NCBI GenBank assembly: GCA_965247055.1
Contig: CBDFGE010000005.1
Coordinates: 62,001-126,000 of the forward strand
From: CBDFGE01 sp965247055
GTDB taxonomy: Bacteria > Chloroflexota > Dehalococcoidia > Lucifugimonadales > JAGWBF01
DNA: 64,000 nucleotides
Direction: 5' to 3'
Both the position numbers and the translations under genes were made by a program. The notes under the pieces were generated by a model that made no database searches, was not told the DNA's origin, and was given only the letters and a program-made list of their open reading frames with translations. Shown here one piece after another: positions 8,047-15,858 of the stretch (position 1 is the first letter of the stretch; each line of letters begins with the position of its first letter).

Positions 8047-8767
8047 CTAGGCTACACCGGTGATGTTGTACTGGAGGGCCGTGTGGGTGGCGGTAGACCG
8101 GGTCCCGGTCCGCTCGGCGAAGGCGATGCGCACGCTGATGACCATGATGTTCTGTCTCTTCTGGATGTCCCGGTCCGTCTCGATGGCCAGCTCCCGGCGG
8201 AACCCTACCCGCCACTGGGAGCGGTTGACTAGCAACAGGCGCCCCAGGAAACCAGTTGACATCTCCTAGCTGTAGTGGAATTTCAAAGGGGTCCGACGGC
8301 ATTTCCACCCGGGAGAAGAGGGGCGATACCAGCATCTCCAGGTTCACGTCCATCCAAAGGGCGGCGGCCTCCTGGATGGGCACCAGCTCGTCTCCGGTGC
8401 CGGCGGTAGTGCTGTCCATGGCGGCCTTGATATTGGCCTGCCACATCTCCAGCATCCTGGGGTTGAGCCCCAGGGGCTGGCGAAGCTGGGCGGTAAGCAA
8501 ACTCCGTATGTAGGCCAGGTCAAGGAGGTCCAGCCCCTGGTATTTACCATAAGGCATGCGAGGCCTGTCCTGCTCGCTGTAGTTCGCCAGGATGGACTTT
8601 TTCTCTCCGTCCCGCCACAGCTCCTGGATACGCGCGACCTGGGCGGCAATCCGGTCCACCTCCTCCTTGAGGGGTGGTATCTCCGTGTCCATCCGGGACC
8701 GGTAGAAGTCCTTGATTCCCGCCACCTCTTTCTTGATCAGCTCCAGATCTTGGGTCCCGATATTCAT
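8047..8767 (-). pseudogene. HK97-fold major capsid protein, internally deleted and frameshifted
   Basis: The first part, translated from the ATG at 8767 (behind AGGAGGAAGG), gives about 171 residues: a coiled-coil delta/scaffold region, then a capsid segment with GTGDELVPIQEAA and PFEIPLQLGDV. From about 8262 the capsid continues in another frame with the typical C-terminal end (WRVGFRRELAIETDRDIQKR, then THTALQYNITGV). Together only about 240 residues are present where HK97-type capsids usually have about 390-420, so roughly 150 residues of the A/P domain core are missing at the junction near 8255-8262. The two parts differ by one frame. A functional shell protein is unlikely unless this is an assembly error. 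Confidence 0.85.
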
Positions 8768-8861
8768 ACCTTCCTCCTTTTGCTATTATCCTTAATCGAT
8801 AGGCCCCGGTGTGGAGGGGTCGCCATGACCGGGGCCAGCCCCGGTGAACTATGGAATGGGG

Positions 8862-9700
8862 TTATCCGGCATAACGAAGAGCGTCCAAAATCTCTGCTAA
8901 GGCCCGCTCCCACGGGACGGGCGCCGGTCCGCCTACCCCACCTTGGCCCGCGTAGGTGCGGAAACGCGGGGGAAGAGCATCCTCAGACTCCGCTCCCCCG
9001 ACGAAGCCGGCCCGGCGGTAGTAGCTCCGCATACGGGGGGCGGCGTCCAGGGCCTTCCGGAGCGCGTTCTCGTTGGCTGGCACCGGCGCGGCGCTGATCT
9101 CCAGCAGCTCCTGCTCCAGGAAGACGATGCCCACGCTCTCCCCCGTACGGGGGTCCCTTCTGATCTCATACTGGATGGGCCTGAAGCCAACCGAGACACC
9201 ACTCTGGTATCCCCCCTGATAGAGCCTGGCCACCTCTTGAGCGAAGTCGGTCGGCGCGAACTGTATCCTGGCCTGCAGGCTATGGCCCTCTTTCCATACG
9301 GCCAGCGCCCTCCCAATTGCCGGCTGTGTGTAGTCGTGCGCCCAGAGGAACACCGGGTTCCGGCGATATGCCTGTAGCCGCCAGCCGCCCACCGATACCA
9401 GGTCCCCGTGGCGGTCCACCTCGTCGGTGGAGACCACAAAGGTCATCTCCGCACTCCCCATCTCGCTCCCGAGCGGCGCGCTTGCCGGGCGCTTGAGACC
9501 ACAAAGGTCATCTCCGCACTCCCCATCTCGCTCCCGACGGGGTCATGGGAGCTCTCCGACGTCCCTGCTGGTAAGGGTGTGGAGAGGCCCGACTTGAGGA
9601 ACCATTTACGGATATAGGGCGCATCACTGAGGCCTCGCTTGTGAGCATCCAGTGCCTCCACCAACCGCTCGCGCTCCCATCTCTCCGCGTCCGTTACCAT
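8862..9700 (-). pseudogene. HK97-type prohead maturation protease, frameshifted
   Basis: The protease (peptidase S78 family) cleaves the scaffold domain of the capsid during head maturation. The ORF at 8862-9461 carries the whole catalytic domain: FLWAHDYTQPAIGRA (His42), QSGVSVGFRP (Ser90) and LLEISAAPVPANENA, numbered from the internal ATG at 9461. The natural start is the ATG at 9700, behind GGAGG, which gives about 65 further N-terminal residues. That frame is thrown off by a 65-bp insertion made of a second copy of a 43-bp segment plus 22 bases. Re-initiation at 9461 could still yield an active core, because the first core strand is intact. Confidence 0.85.
9430..9537. repeat. 43-bp direct repeat inside the protease gene
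   Basis: Identical 43-bp copies occupy 9430-9472 and 9495-9537, separated by 22 bases. The offset of 65 is not a multiple of three and breaks the protease frame. Removing one copy plus the spacer restores a continuous protein through MTFVVS-TDEVDRHGD. Confidence 0.95.
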
Positions 9701-9720
9701 GCTCGCCTCCTCCGACAGGG

Positions 9721-9752
9721 CAAAAAATAAGACAGACCCCTTGGGGTCTGTC
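9721..9752 (-). terminator. intrinsic terminator between portal and protease genes
   Basis: On the minus strand GACAGACCCC-AA-GGGGTCTGTC forms a perfect 10-bp stem followed directly by TTATTTTTT. It is a textbook Rho-independent terminator, located 21 bases before the protease start. Transcripts from the portal side should stop here. Confidence 0.85.
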
Positions 9753-9777
9753 CCACCCGGCCGAGTACCTGAATATA

Positions 9778-9807
9778 ATCCTAAAGAGCGGTCGCTTGGA
9801 CTGTCAA
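9778..9807 (-). promoter_or_regulatory. sigma-70-like promoter aimed at the terminator
   Basis: A perfect -35 TTGACA and a moderate -10 TAGGAT are separated by 18 bases on the minus strand. Transcription would begin near 9771 and meet the terminator at 9752-9721 within about 50 bases, giving an attenuated leader or a very short RNA. Confidence 0.4.
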
Positions 9808-9982
9808 CGCTGGGGTGTCAGCCCACCAACATAGAGAGAGTCGAAGGGAAGGAAGAGGGGAAACACCTCGATGAAGACAAAAGGGAGCGGCCGGGCCCCG
9901 ATAGCTCGGGGCGGGGTCGCTGAAGGAGCGGCCCACGACCGGTCGCTGGCGTTCCATGATAATCCTTCCGCTGGTGCCGGTC

Positions 9983-10028
9983 AACCTCTGGGGAGGGCCT
10001 GACACCGCGTCGGCCCTCCCCAGAGGTT
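9983..10028. repeat. 17-bp perfect inverted repeat downstream of portal
   Basis: AACCTCTGGGGAGGGCC at 9983-9999 is perfectly complementary to 10012-10028, with a 12-base loop. No U tract follows on the minus strand. It lies 63 bases after the portal stop and may act as an mRNA-stabilising 3' hairpin or be a remnant of a miniature element. Confidence 0.7.
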
Positions 10029-10090
10029 CAGCCTGCCCCCGCAGGCGACGCCTCTCAGGCTACGAGCGTCGCCCCCAGGGACCCGGTGGC

Positions 10091-11524
10091 CTAGGGTTCA
10101 TGGCCGTTGCGGGCCGACTCCGGGGACTGGGACGTCGGCTGGGAAGCTTTGTGTACCCAGGACTGCCCGTGGCTGCGTTGGGCGCCCTCTACTAGGCCCG
10201 AGCCGGCGTACGAACGCCCAGGCCGGGCGCCCTGGTCGAGGGCACCGGACCTGGAGAGGGGCGTGTCGCCCCAGGGTACGTCGTGCAGGTTCCGCGACTG
10301 CCTGACCTCGTTGATGGTGAGTACGCCCCGGTCCAGCAGCTTGACCTCCCTCTCCGCGCGGCCGTTCTCGTCCTCCTTAAGGGCCTCGACAGCCCTCAGG
10401 TCGAACTCCAGCCGTAGGTCCGGGTACCCCAGCCGGGGCAGGAGTTTCTCGTTGATCTGCTCCTCCAGGAACTTCATCTCTGGGATCATGGTGTTGCGCC
10501 AGAACAATCTCTCCGCCGCGTTGATGTTCGAGAAGGTGGCCCTCTGCAAGTCGGACAGCAACGGCATGGGTACCCCATAAGTCCGGCTCACGTCCTCCAG
10601 GCCCCACCGCAGGCCCTGTACATACTCCATCTCCCGGTGGGTGAAGCCCAGGGTCTTGATGTCTTTGATGAAGCTGGCGATGGCCGGCCGATGGGCGTTT
10701 CCCGGGCCCCGGTACCTCTTGTCCCATCGCTGATAGAACTCCTCCACCTCTTGGTCGTTCATCGCCTCCTCGGTGGTGAAGATGACGTCGGGTTGGGCTG
10801 AGTTCTTGAAGAAGTTCCGGTTGAACTTCAGGGCGTCCATGCCCATGTCCGCCGAGAGTCTCAGGGGGGCAAGGGGGGAGAGCCCCGCGTACTCTTCTAG
10901 AGGATTGAAGTACCGTAACCAGATGATCTCCTCCGCCGTGTAGGCCACCGGCCCCGAAACTCCGAAGTATACGTACCCTCTGATATAGCTCTTTCTGTCG
11001 GGCAGGATCCGCACCCGGTCGGGGCGCAGGGGCCATATCTCCCGCTGCCCCGTCTCATCCCGTTCTAGGGCCCAGAAGCACGATCCCCACAGGCTCAGGT
11101 AAATCTCCGTGGCCCGCCACAGCTCTCCCGGACTGTACCACCGGTTGACCATGTTCATCAGGCGCTGGGCCGGATGGGACTCCGGCACGGGGATCCAGCT
11201 TTTCTCCCTGGCTATACCCGAGGCGAAGAAAGGCAGACCCGCCCCTGCCACGGTACTCGTCTGCTCCAGGGGCCGGAGCACCACCACCGGGGGGCGAGCA
11301 AGGGCTTCGCTCCGCATCTTGATGGCCGCGTAGACTGGCACCGACGTTGCGTAGTATCCTCCGTAAGACGTACGGGCCCACTCCTGTCCCACACCGGCAG
11401 TCTCCTGGTACAGGTCCACGTCGACCGCGCTGGCCCTGTTGGCCTTCCGGACTGTCGTCGCCGGCGTCTTCCCGCTCCCCCGCGCTTTCACTATGTCACC
11501 TATACTCCGAAACACTTCGAACAT
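10091..11524 (-). CDS. phage portal protein (HK97 family)
   Basis: The 477-residue protein forms the dodecameric ring through which DNA enters the procapsid. Family features include SVPVYAAIKMRSEALARPPVVV near residues 61-82, LWGSCFWALERDETG around 145, an LRYFNPLEEYAGLSPLAPLR block around 205 and the C-terminal FDLRAVEALKEDENGRAE clip/crown helices followed by GVLTINEVR. Length is normal for the family. The last 50 residues are low-complexity and Ser/Gln/Arg-rich. It lies 25 bases after the terminase gene in the canonical order, and the gene itself appears intact. Confidence 0.93.
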   Translation of the reverse strand: MFEVFRSIGDIVKARGSGKTPATTVRKANRASAVDVDLYQETAGVGQEWARTSYGGYYATSVPVYAAIKMRSEALARPPVVVLRPLEQTSTVAGAGLPFFASGIAREKSWIPVPESHPAQRLMNMVNRWYSPGELWRATEIYLSLWGSCFWALERDETGQREIWPLRPDRVRILPDRKSYIRGYVYFGVSGPVAYTAEEIIWLRYFNPLEEYAGLSPLAPLRLSADMGMDALKFNRNFFKNSAQPDVIFTTEEAMNDQEVEEFYQRWDKRYRGPGNAHRPAIASFIKDIKTLGFTHREMEYVQGLRWGLEDVSRTYGVPMPLLSDLQRATFSNINAAERLFWRNTMIPEMKFLEEQINEKLLPRLGYPDLRLEFDLRAVEALKEDENGRAEREVKLLDRGVLTINEVRQSRNLHDVPWGDTPLSRSGALDQGARPGRSYAGSGLVEGAQRSHGQSWVHKASQPTSQSPESARNGHEP

Positions 11525-11549
11525 GCGTACCCCCTTTTGGACCGTTAAT

Positions 11550-12947
11550 CTAGCTCCACAGCTTCACCCGGCGCTTGTTGGACAGGAAGGCCATCATAAG
11601 GGCGTCGGCCTTATCCGGCGAAGGAACCCCCCTGTGCCGCATCTCCTCCTTACTCTCCATGAGCACCTGCCCCGTACTGTTAAAGCTGTACCGCAAGGCA
11701 GCCAGCTGGCCTACCAGATCGTTGTCCACGGGGATCTCCAGAGCCCCGTCCAGGAACAGCTGGCGCAAGTTCCAGTAGCCTTCGGCCCTGAGGTTGGCGT
11801 AGTGCTCGCTGTCCCGGGCTGGTCTGCCCACGTTCACCCCCTGCACCCGGTAACCCTGCTCGCGGAGCCGGTCCAGCACGCCCGCTCCAATGCCTACTTC
11901 ATCCAACACAACCTCGTCGGGCTCCCACCTCTTGATGGCATCGGCCACGTGCCCGGCCAGCTTCATAGTGTCCAGACCACGATACGCCTTGATCTCCTCC
12001 ACGACGGGGCCGCGCCTCCGTAGGATCACGCTTTTGTCCGAGCCGAACCGCGCCACATCCACCGCGATCACAACCGGGCCCGTCTCTTCCCCGCCGTCAC
12101 CCTCGGGAGCCTCCGGCGGCTCCTCGCCATTAGATGCCAGGGGCCGGGCGGTCATGCCGGCCTCTATCCGCGAGAGGGAGATGAGGGTATCCTCTGCCTG
12201 GTCCGGAAACTCCCCCAACACCCTCGCCTGGTAGATGGGGTTCTCCTCACCCCACACCTTTTTCCGCTCCTCCACCCATCGCCGGCTAGTTAGACCCCTG
12301 AAGACCATCCGGCCTTCCGTCACATTGGGGCTCTCCAGGGCCGAAATGGTGACGGTATGGTAGAGCTCCCTGTCCTCGTAGAAAGCCCGCCGGAATGTAC
12401 CGCTCATGGTGGTGGGGTTCCCAATGAGCAGCAGCCGGCAGTTCTCGGAGGTCATGACGGCCTCTATGGCCTCGTATATCGTCTCCTCCACGCCTTCCGC
12501 TTCGTCCACCACGATAAGCATATTGGGGCTGTGAAACCCCTGGAACTCCTCACCGCTATCAGCGGAGAGGCCCAGGGCGAACCGCCGATCGGAAAGCTCA
12601 AGCCGGGTCTCCAGCAGCTTGCCGCCCGGGGAGTACCTCGCCCTGCGGTACAGCCTATGCACTTCCCTCCACAGGACGTGGCGTACCTGGCGGAAGGTAG
12701 GGGCCGTGCTGAGCACCACCGACGGATCGTTGCAGCACAGGAACCAGAGGATGGCCACCGCAGCGGAGAACCCTTTTCCGAGGCCGTTCCCCGACTTGAC
12801 CGCGACCCTCCTGTGGTCACTGAGCGCCTCCAGCACCTCTCTTTGCTTGCTCCACAGCTCGACCTCCAGCACCTCTTCAGCGAACCTCACTGGGGATGAG
12901 CAGTGCTCCGGCTGGGGTTCGTAGGTGTCCTTTTTTGCGCCAGGCAT
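11550..12947 (-). CDS. phage terminase large subunit (TerL)
   Basis: TerL pumps and cuts phage DNA. This 465-residue protein has an ATPase domain with Walker A KSGNGLGKG (51-59), Walker B LIVVDEAEG (144-152) and the coupling motif LIGNPT (174-179), then an RNase H-like nuclease domain starting at IAVDVARFGSDKS (Asp297) with EVVLDEVGIGAG and a final PDKADAL acidic motif. Everything needed for activity is present. No small subunit is recognisable upstream; the next gene is a zinc ribbon. Intactness contrasts with the broken capsid and protease genes. Confidence 0.95.
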   Translation of the reverse strand: MPGAKKDTYEPQPEHCSSPVRFAEEVLEVELWSKQREVLEALSDHRRVAVKSGNGLGKGFSAAVAILWFLCCNDPSVVLSTAPTFRQVRHVLWREVHRLYRRARYSPGGKLLETRLELSDRRFALGLSADSGEEFQGFHSPNMLIVVDEAEGVEETIYEAIEAVMTSENCRLLLIGNPTTMSGTFRRAFYEDRELYHTVTISALESPNVTEGRMVFRGLTSRRWVEERKKVWGEENPIYQARVLGEFPDQAEDTLISLSRIEAGMTARPLASNGEEPPEAPEGDGGEETGPVVIAVDVARFGSDKSVILRRRGPVVEEIKAYRGLDTMKLAGHVADAIKRWEPDEVVLDEVGIGAGVLDRLREQGYRVQGVNVGRPARDSEHYANLRAEGYWNLRQLFLDGALEIPVDNDLVGQLAALRYSFNSTGQVLMESKEEMRHRGVPSPDKADALMMAFLSNKRRVKLWS

Positions 12948-13006
12948 CAGGGCGTTCCTCTCAAGGTGTCGACCTCAACGTGCCGGATTCCACCGCCGCG
13001 GCAACC

Positions 13007-13192
13007 CTAGCGGGCATGCCGAGGTGGCTGTTCCCGACGGCCGGGTGCCTCCGCCGCCCCGGCTGGCTCCTCACCCCGGGAGACCGGGCTGAAGATGTAG
13101 CCGCACTCCCCGCAGCGGAACACGTCGTTGTCCTCCTCCAGCCTCTTTTCCAACTTTATGGGCCTGGCATAGCCGCATCGTCGGCAACACAT
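13007..13192 (-). CDS. 61-residue zinc-ribbon protein at the head of the phage cassette
   Basis: Two CxxC pairs (Cys3/Cys6 and Cys27/Cys30) in CCRRCGYARP and FRCGECGYIF make a clear zinc ribbon, like the small Com or transcription-factor-like proteins of phages. The ATG at 13192 was chosen because GGAGAGGAG lies 6 bases upstream; the longer frame to 13381 adds 63 Arg/Pro-rich residues with no family look. It precedes terL by 60 bases, where a small terminase or regulator is often found. A DNA- or RNA-binding role is inferred only from the fold. Confidence 0.65.
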   Translation of the reverse strand: MCCRRCGYARPIKLEKRLEEDNDVFRCGECGYIFSPVSRGEEPAGAAEAPGRREQPPRHAR

Positions 13193-13810
13193 TCGTCGCT
13201 CCTCTCCCTTCCCCCGAGCATCCCTGGGTCTCCTCACCAGCGGACATTTACAGCGCAGGGCTGCCTCGATCCCTGGGGCTGCTCCTGTCCCGGCGTGGCT
13301 CCGCCGATGCGCGGGCGAGATCGCACAAAAACGGACCCGCATCCCCGGACCCACCCGAGGATGGGGGCCCATCACCGGCATGCTCGCCGCCTTGTGGACC
13401 GCCTGTACTCCACGGCTGGGAGGGGGTTGCCGGGTCCGTCCCTGGCTACATTCAGCCTACACAGCCGCCGCCGGGGGTGTCAACGACGGCATGGCATACA
13501 CCTGTAAATGCGGGAGTCCGGTCTTGTAAGGCTAGGGGGGGCAACTGGCGCGGCTCTAACTCAACCCGATGGGTGGGTTTGAGCTGGGGAACATACGCGA
13601 CTGTCATTCTGAAGGCGCGAACCGACCGAAGGTTCTGGTGGGGTAAGGGTTGAGATGAACCGGGAAGGGCTCAGGGTCACGCTGGTCCCACGTGCACATC
13701 GGGCTAGCCGCGGCCCCAGAAGCTGGAACCACAGCACAAGTCTCGAGGAGGATACCTTGCCGCCGCAGAAGGATACCGGTGGATCGCGGGAAGATTCCGG
13801 TCGAGTGCGG
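13193..13810. other. gene-free region flanking the phage cassette
   Basis: About 620 bases without a convincing gene. It contains an imperfect inverted repeat around 13558-13584 (CTCAACCC with GGGTTTGAG). It also contains a dispersed-repeat-like segment from 13602 (TGTCATTCTGA, then CGAAGG) related to one at 48642. A TTG-started frame of 24 codons at 13757 has a good Shine-Dalgarno sequence but no recognisable product. No integrase or attachment site was found here. Confidence 0.5.
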
Positions 13811-14158
13811 CTAGGGCCGCACCCGTCGTGAGCCCAGGCGCTCCTCCACGTGGTCAGCTATCGCGTCGGTGCTGGCTTTGATCCAGGCTGCCAGGGCACT
13901 GACGGTCATCAAGGCGGCGCCTCCCACCATGAGTCCTACCCCCAGCACCATGCCGGCTTTCCTGCTTTCGGTGTCCTCAAGGCCCCAGGAGATGAATAGC
14001 AAGCCGGTTACCAGCACCACCTCTGCCAGCAGCGACCATACTACCATCCAGACCAGGTAGGTGGAGGCCCTCTCGAAGGCCTCACTCCAGGGCATACCTA
14101 CCTGTTCCCTTAACAGTGCCTTCCTAACGACTCCGCCGATCGCCACTCGTGTCGCCAC
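13811..14158 (-). CDS. small membrane protein with two spans, unknown
   Basis: The 115-residue product has two hydrophobic segments, about residues 35-57 (LVWMVVWSLLAEVVLVTGLLF) with a following FISWGLE, and about 68-92 (AGMVLGVGLMVGGAALMTVSALAAWI), ending in a charged tail. The frame opens with GTG at 14158; an ATG at 14095 (MPWSEAF) is an alternative start, and neither has a strong Shine-Dalgarno sequence. It is an orphan between the phage region and the secreted protein gene. I do not recognise it. Confidence 0.6.
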   Translation of the reverse strand: MATRVAIGGVVRKALLREQVGMPWSEAFERASTYLVWMVVWSLLAEVVLVTGLLFISWGLEDTESRKAGMVLGVGLMVGGAALMTVSALAAWIKASTDAIADHVEERLGSRRVRP

Positions 14159-14537
14159 TCATTCCCCCTGTCCGGCTCGAGCCCCCGTTGGCTGTGGACT
14201 GTGGCCGTTAGTCTGGTGCGGATCATGTGGATTATTGCACCGCGACCGGAACGGTGTCGATGGTGGGTACACCTGATGCCGGCTGGTGTCAGCCCCGTCT
14301 TCCATTGCGGAGAAGTCTGTGGGGGGCCAGAGGTTCGTCCGGGGTGGGGAGAGGCTCTATCATCATGCTCGGAGCGAAGCTGAAAGGGGCCCGTATCGTG
14401 CATGGAGCCAGTCAAAATAAAGGTGTTGGCGTCATGGGGAACGGGTGTTGTCCCCGCTGCCCAACCTGGGGAGCGCCGTATAGGATAATCCTTGAGCGAT
14501 GTATCGGCGACAACCTCATGTGGCATCGTCCTGAACC
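14159..14537. other. gap upstream of the secreted protein gene
   Basis: Roughly 380 bases between divergent genes. I see no coding frame of quality, no strong promoter and no ribosome-binding site in front of the ATG at 14538. The region is somewhat AT-richer than its surroundings near 14221-14250. Confidence 0.4.
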
Positions 14538-15584
14538 ATGAGCAACGCAATCACCGGAAGCTTCCTAATTTCCTTCTTTCTTCTGATCACGATGGCCATG
14601 TTCAGTGGGCTGCTGGGTACGACCGCGGAACAGACCGACGCTTTACGGGAGACCAGCCAGATCCGGGGAGAACGGCTTCGGACCCTGGTCTCCATCACCT
14701 CCACGGCCCGATGCAAAGTGTACACGGCGACGGTACAGAACGAGAGCAGCCAGGTCTCCTTCGGCGACTACTCCAAGATGGACGTGTTGGCCCGCTACAC
14801 CGATAGCACCGGGGACATTGTCTCACAGCACCTGGACTACCCGGCGGGCTGGACCATCTCCAGCATCACCCCTAACAACGGCGGCACCAGCACGTGGGAC
14901 CCAGGAGAGACGGCCACCTTCTCCATCACCCTGGTACCGGACCCCAAGCCAAACACCAAGGGGACAGTCCTGGTGGCTGTGCCCGGCGGCATCCATGACT
15001 CCGCCTACTTCGACGGCTCCCCCCAACGTACCTGCTTTTATCTGCACAACAACCCCACCCCTCCCGACGGCGATACCAGCTCTCAGCCGGTCCTGCCCAT
15101 GAGCGCCACCCCACCGACGGCCGCGAAACTCTTCAACTACGACAACGACCGGGACTCTGCCTCCGGAGTCCAAATCCTGAAGGGCGGCAACGGAGCAAAT
15201 GAGAGTAACCCGCTGAAGTACCAGGTCTGGAGATCGGGGGCCCTGGCCGGAGGTATGACCATCTCCGGCGACGCTACCATAGACTTCTGGGCCGGTATGA
15301 AAGACTTCCAGGGTGGCATAAAGGGGAAAGTTACCTTCTTCCTGAGGGACTATGACGGGGCCGGCTACACCGAGATAGCCAACGGCTTAATAGACCAGTC
15401 TGACTGGCAGGCGGGAAGCGATACCTTCGTCAAGAAGACCGTCACCATGCCCGGCCTCAGCTACGCTATGGCGGCGGGGCACATCCTAGAGGCAAAGGTG
15501 GTAGTGAACCCTCCCTCGGCCGACGACATGTGGTTCGCCTACGACACGCTTTCGTACCCGGCGGTAGTAGGGGTCCTGCCCTAA
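14538..15584 (+). CDS. secreted/surface protein with pilin- or archaellin-accessory-like N-terminus
   Basis: The 348-residue protein starts with a short polar tip and one hydrophobic helix (ITGSFLISFFLLITMAMFSG, about residues 5-24), followed by a helical stretch and then an all-beta extracellular part. Residues about 55-165 look like an Ig-like domain with a WDPGETATFSI motif. Residues about 215-345 resemble a jelly-roll carbohydrate-binding or LamG-like domain (FWAGMKDFQGG, KVTFFLRDYDG). The N-terminus resembles FlaF/FlaG or type IV pilin-like proteins, but no prepilin cleavage site or assembly ATPase is visible nearby. It is more likely a surface filament or adhesin component than an enzyme. 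Confidence 0.6.
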   Translation: MSNAITGSFLISFFLLITMAMFSGLLGTTAEQTDALRETSQIRGERLRTLVSITSTARCKVYTATVQNESSQVSFGDYSKMDVLARYTDSTGDIVSQHLDYPAGWTISSITPNNGGTSTWDPGETATFSITLVPDPKPNTKGTVLVAVPGGIHDSAYFDGSPQRTCFYLHNNPTPPDGDTSSQPVLPMSATPPTAAKLFNYDNDRDSASGVQILKGGNGANESNPLKYQVWRSGALAGGMTISGDATIDFWAGMKDFQGGIKGKVTFFLRDYDGAGYTEIANGLIDQSDWQAGSDTFVKKTVTMPGLSYAMAAGHILEAKVVVNPPSADDMWFAYDTLSYPAVVGVLP

Positions 15585-15617
15585 CGACACCTGGCGGGAC
15601 TCCAGCTATTCCCACCG

Positions 15618-15734
15618 GCAGAGGCTCACTGTAGCGGGGGCATCGCCGCCCAAGACAACGTGCAGGTCCGCAACATCCTCATCCGCCGATACATCGAGCC
15701 CGAGCCCTCGGTCAGCGGCGGGAGTGAGGAGTCC
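15618..15734 (+). pseudogene. C-terminal fragment resembling a DUF2341-type surface domain
   Basis: A frame lacking a proper start reads NVQVRNILIRRYIEPEPSVS followed by GGSEES. This is very like the C-terminal end of DUF2341 domains, whose typical ending is a (V/I)R(K/R)Y(V/I)xPEP motif before VSxGSEE. It lies just after the secreted protein and then runs into the terminator hairpin. It is best read as the remnant of a deleted neighbour gene or a frameshifted extension. Confidence 0.45.
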
Positions 15735-15791
15735 TGGGTCCCTGTGCTCCCCATCCGCGGCCACCTTCCACCGGAGGAAAGCTGGACATAC

Positions 15792-15830
15792 AAAAAGGGC
15801 AGGGGCGGCTTGAAGAAGCCGCCCCTGCCC
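15792..15830 (-). terminator. intrinsic terminator of the dehalogenase-like gene
   Basis: GGGCAGGGGCGGCTT at 15797-15811 pairs perfectly over 15 bp with 15816-15830 around a 4-base loop. Read on the minus strand it is followed by TTTTTG. It lies 28 bases beyond the stop codon at 15859. Confidence 0.9.
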
Positions 15831-15858
15831 ACGCCTTTATCGATTGTAACCGGAGGGG

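Larger units (their letters stand above)
9753..10090. other. gene-free gap between portal and protease
   Basis: This 338-bp stretch has no convincing coding frame. It holds a minus-strand promoter-like sequence (9778-9807), a small hairpin GCCCCGA-TAGC-TCGGGGC at 9895-9912 and a long perfect inverted repeat at 9983-10028. The density of structure suggests a regulatory RNA or the remains of a small inserted element. Confidence 0.5.

Noticed and set aside
9781..10005. 74-codon minus-strand frame in the portal-protease gap
   Set aside because: No ribosome-binding site, runs through two hairpins and a promoter, and has no recognisable product.
12896..13507. 203-codon plus-strand frame across the start of the terminase and zinc-ribbon genes
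   Set aside because: Antisense of better-supported genes and low-complexity in translation.
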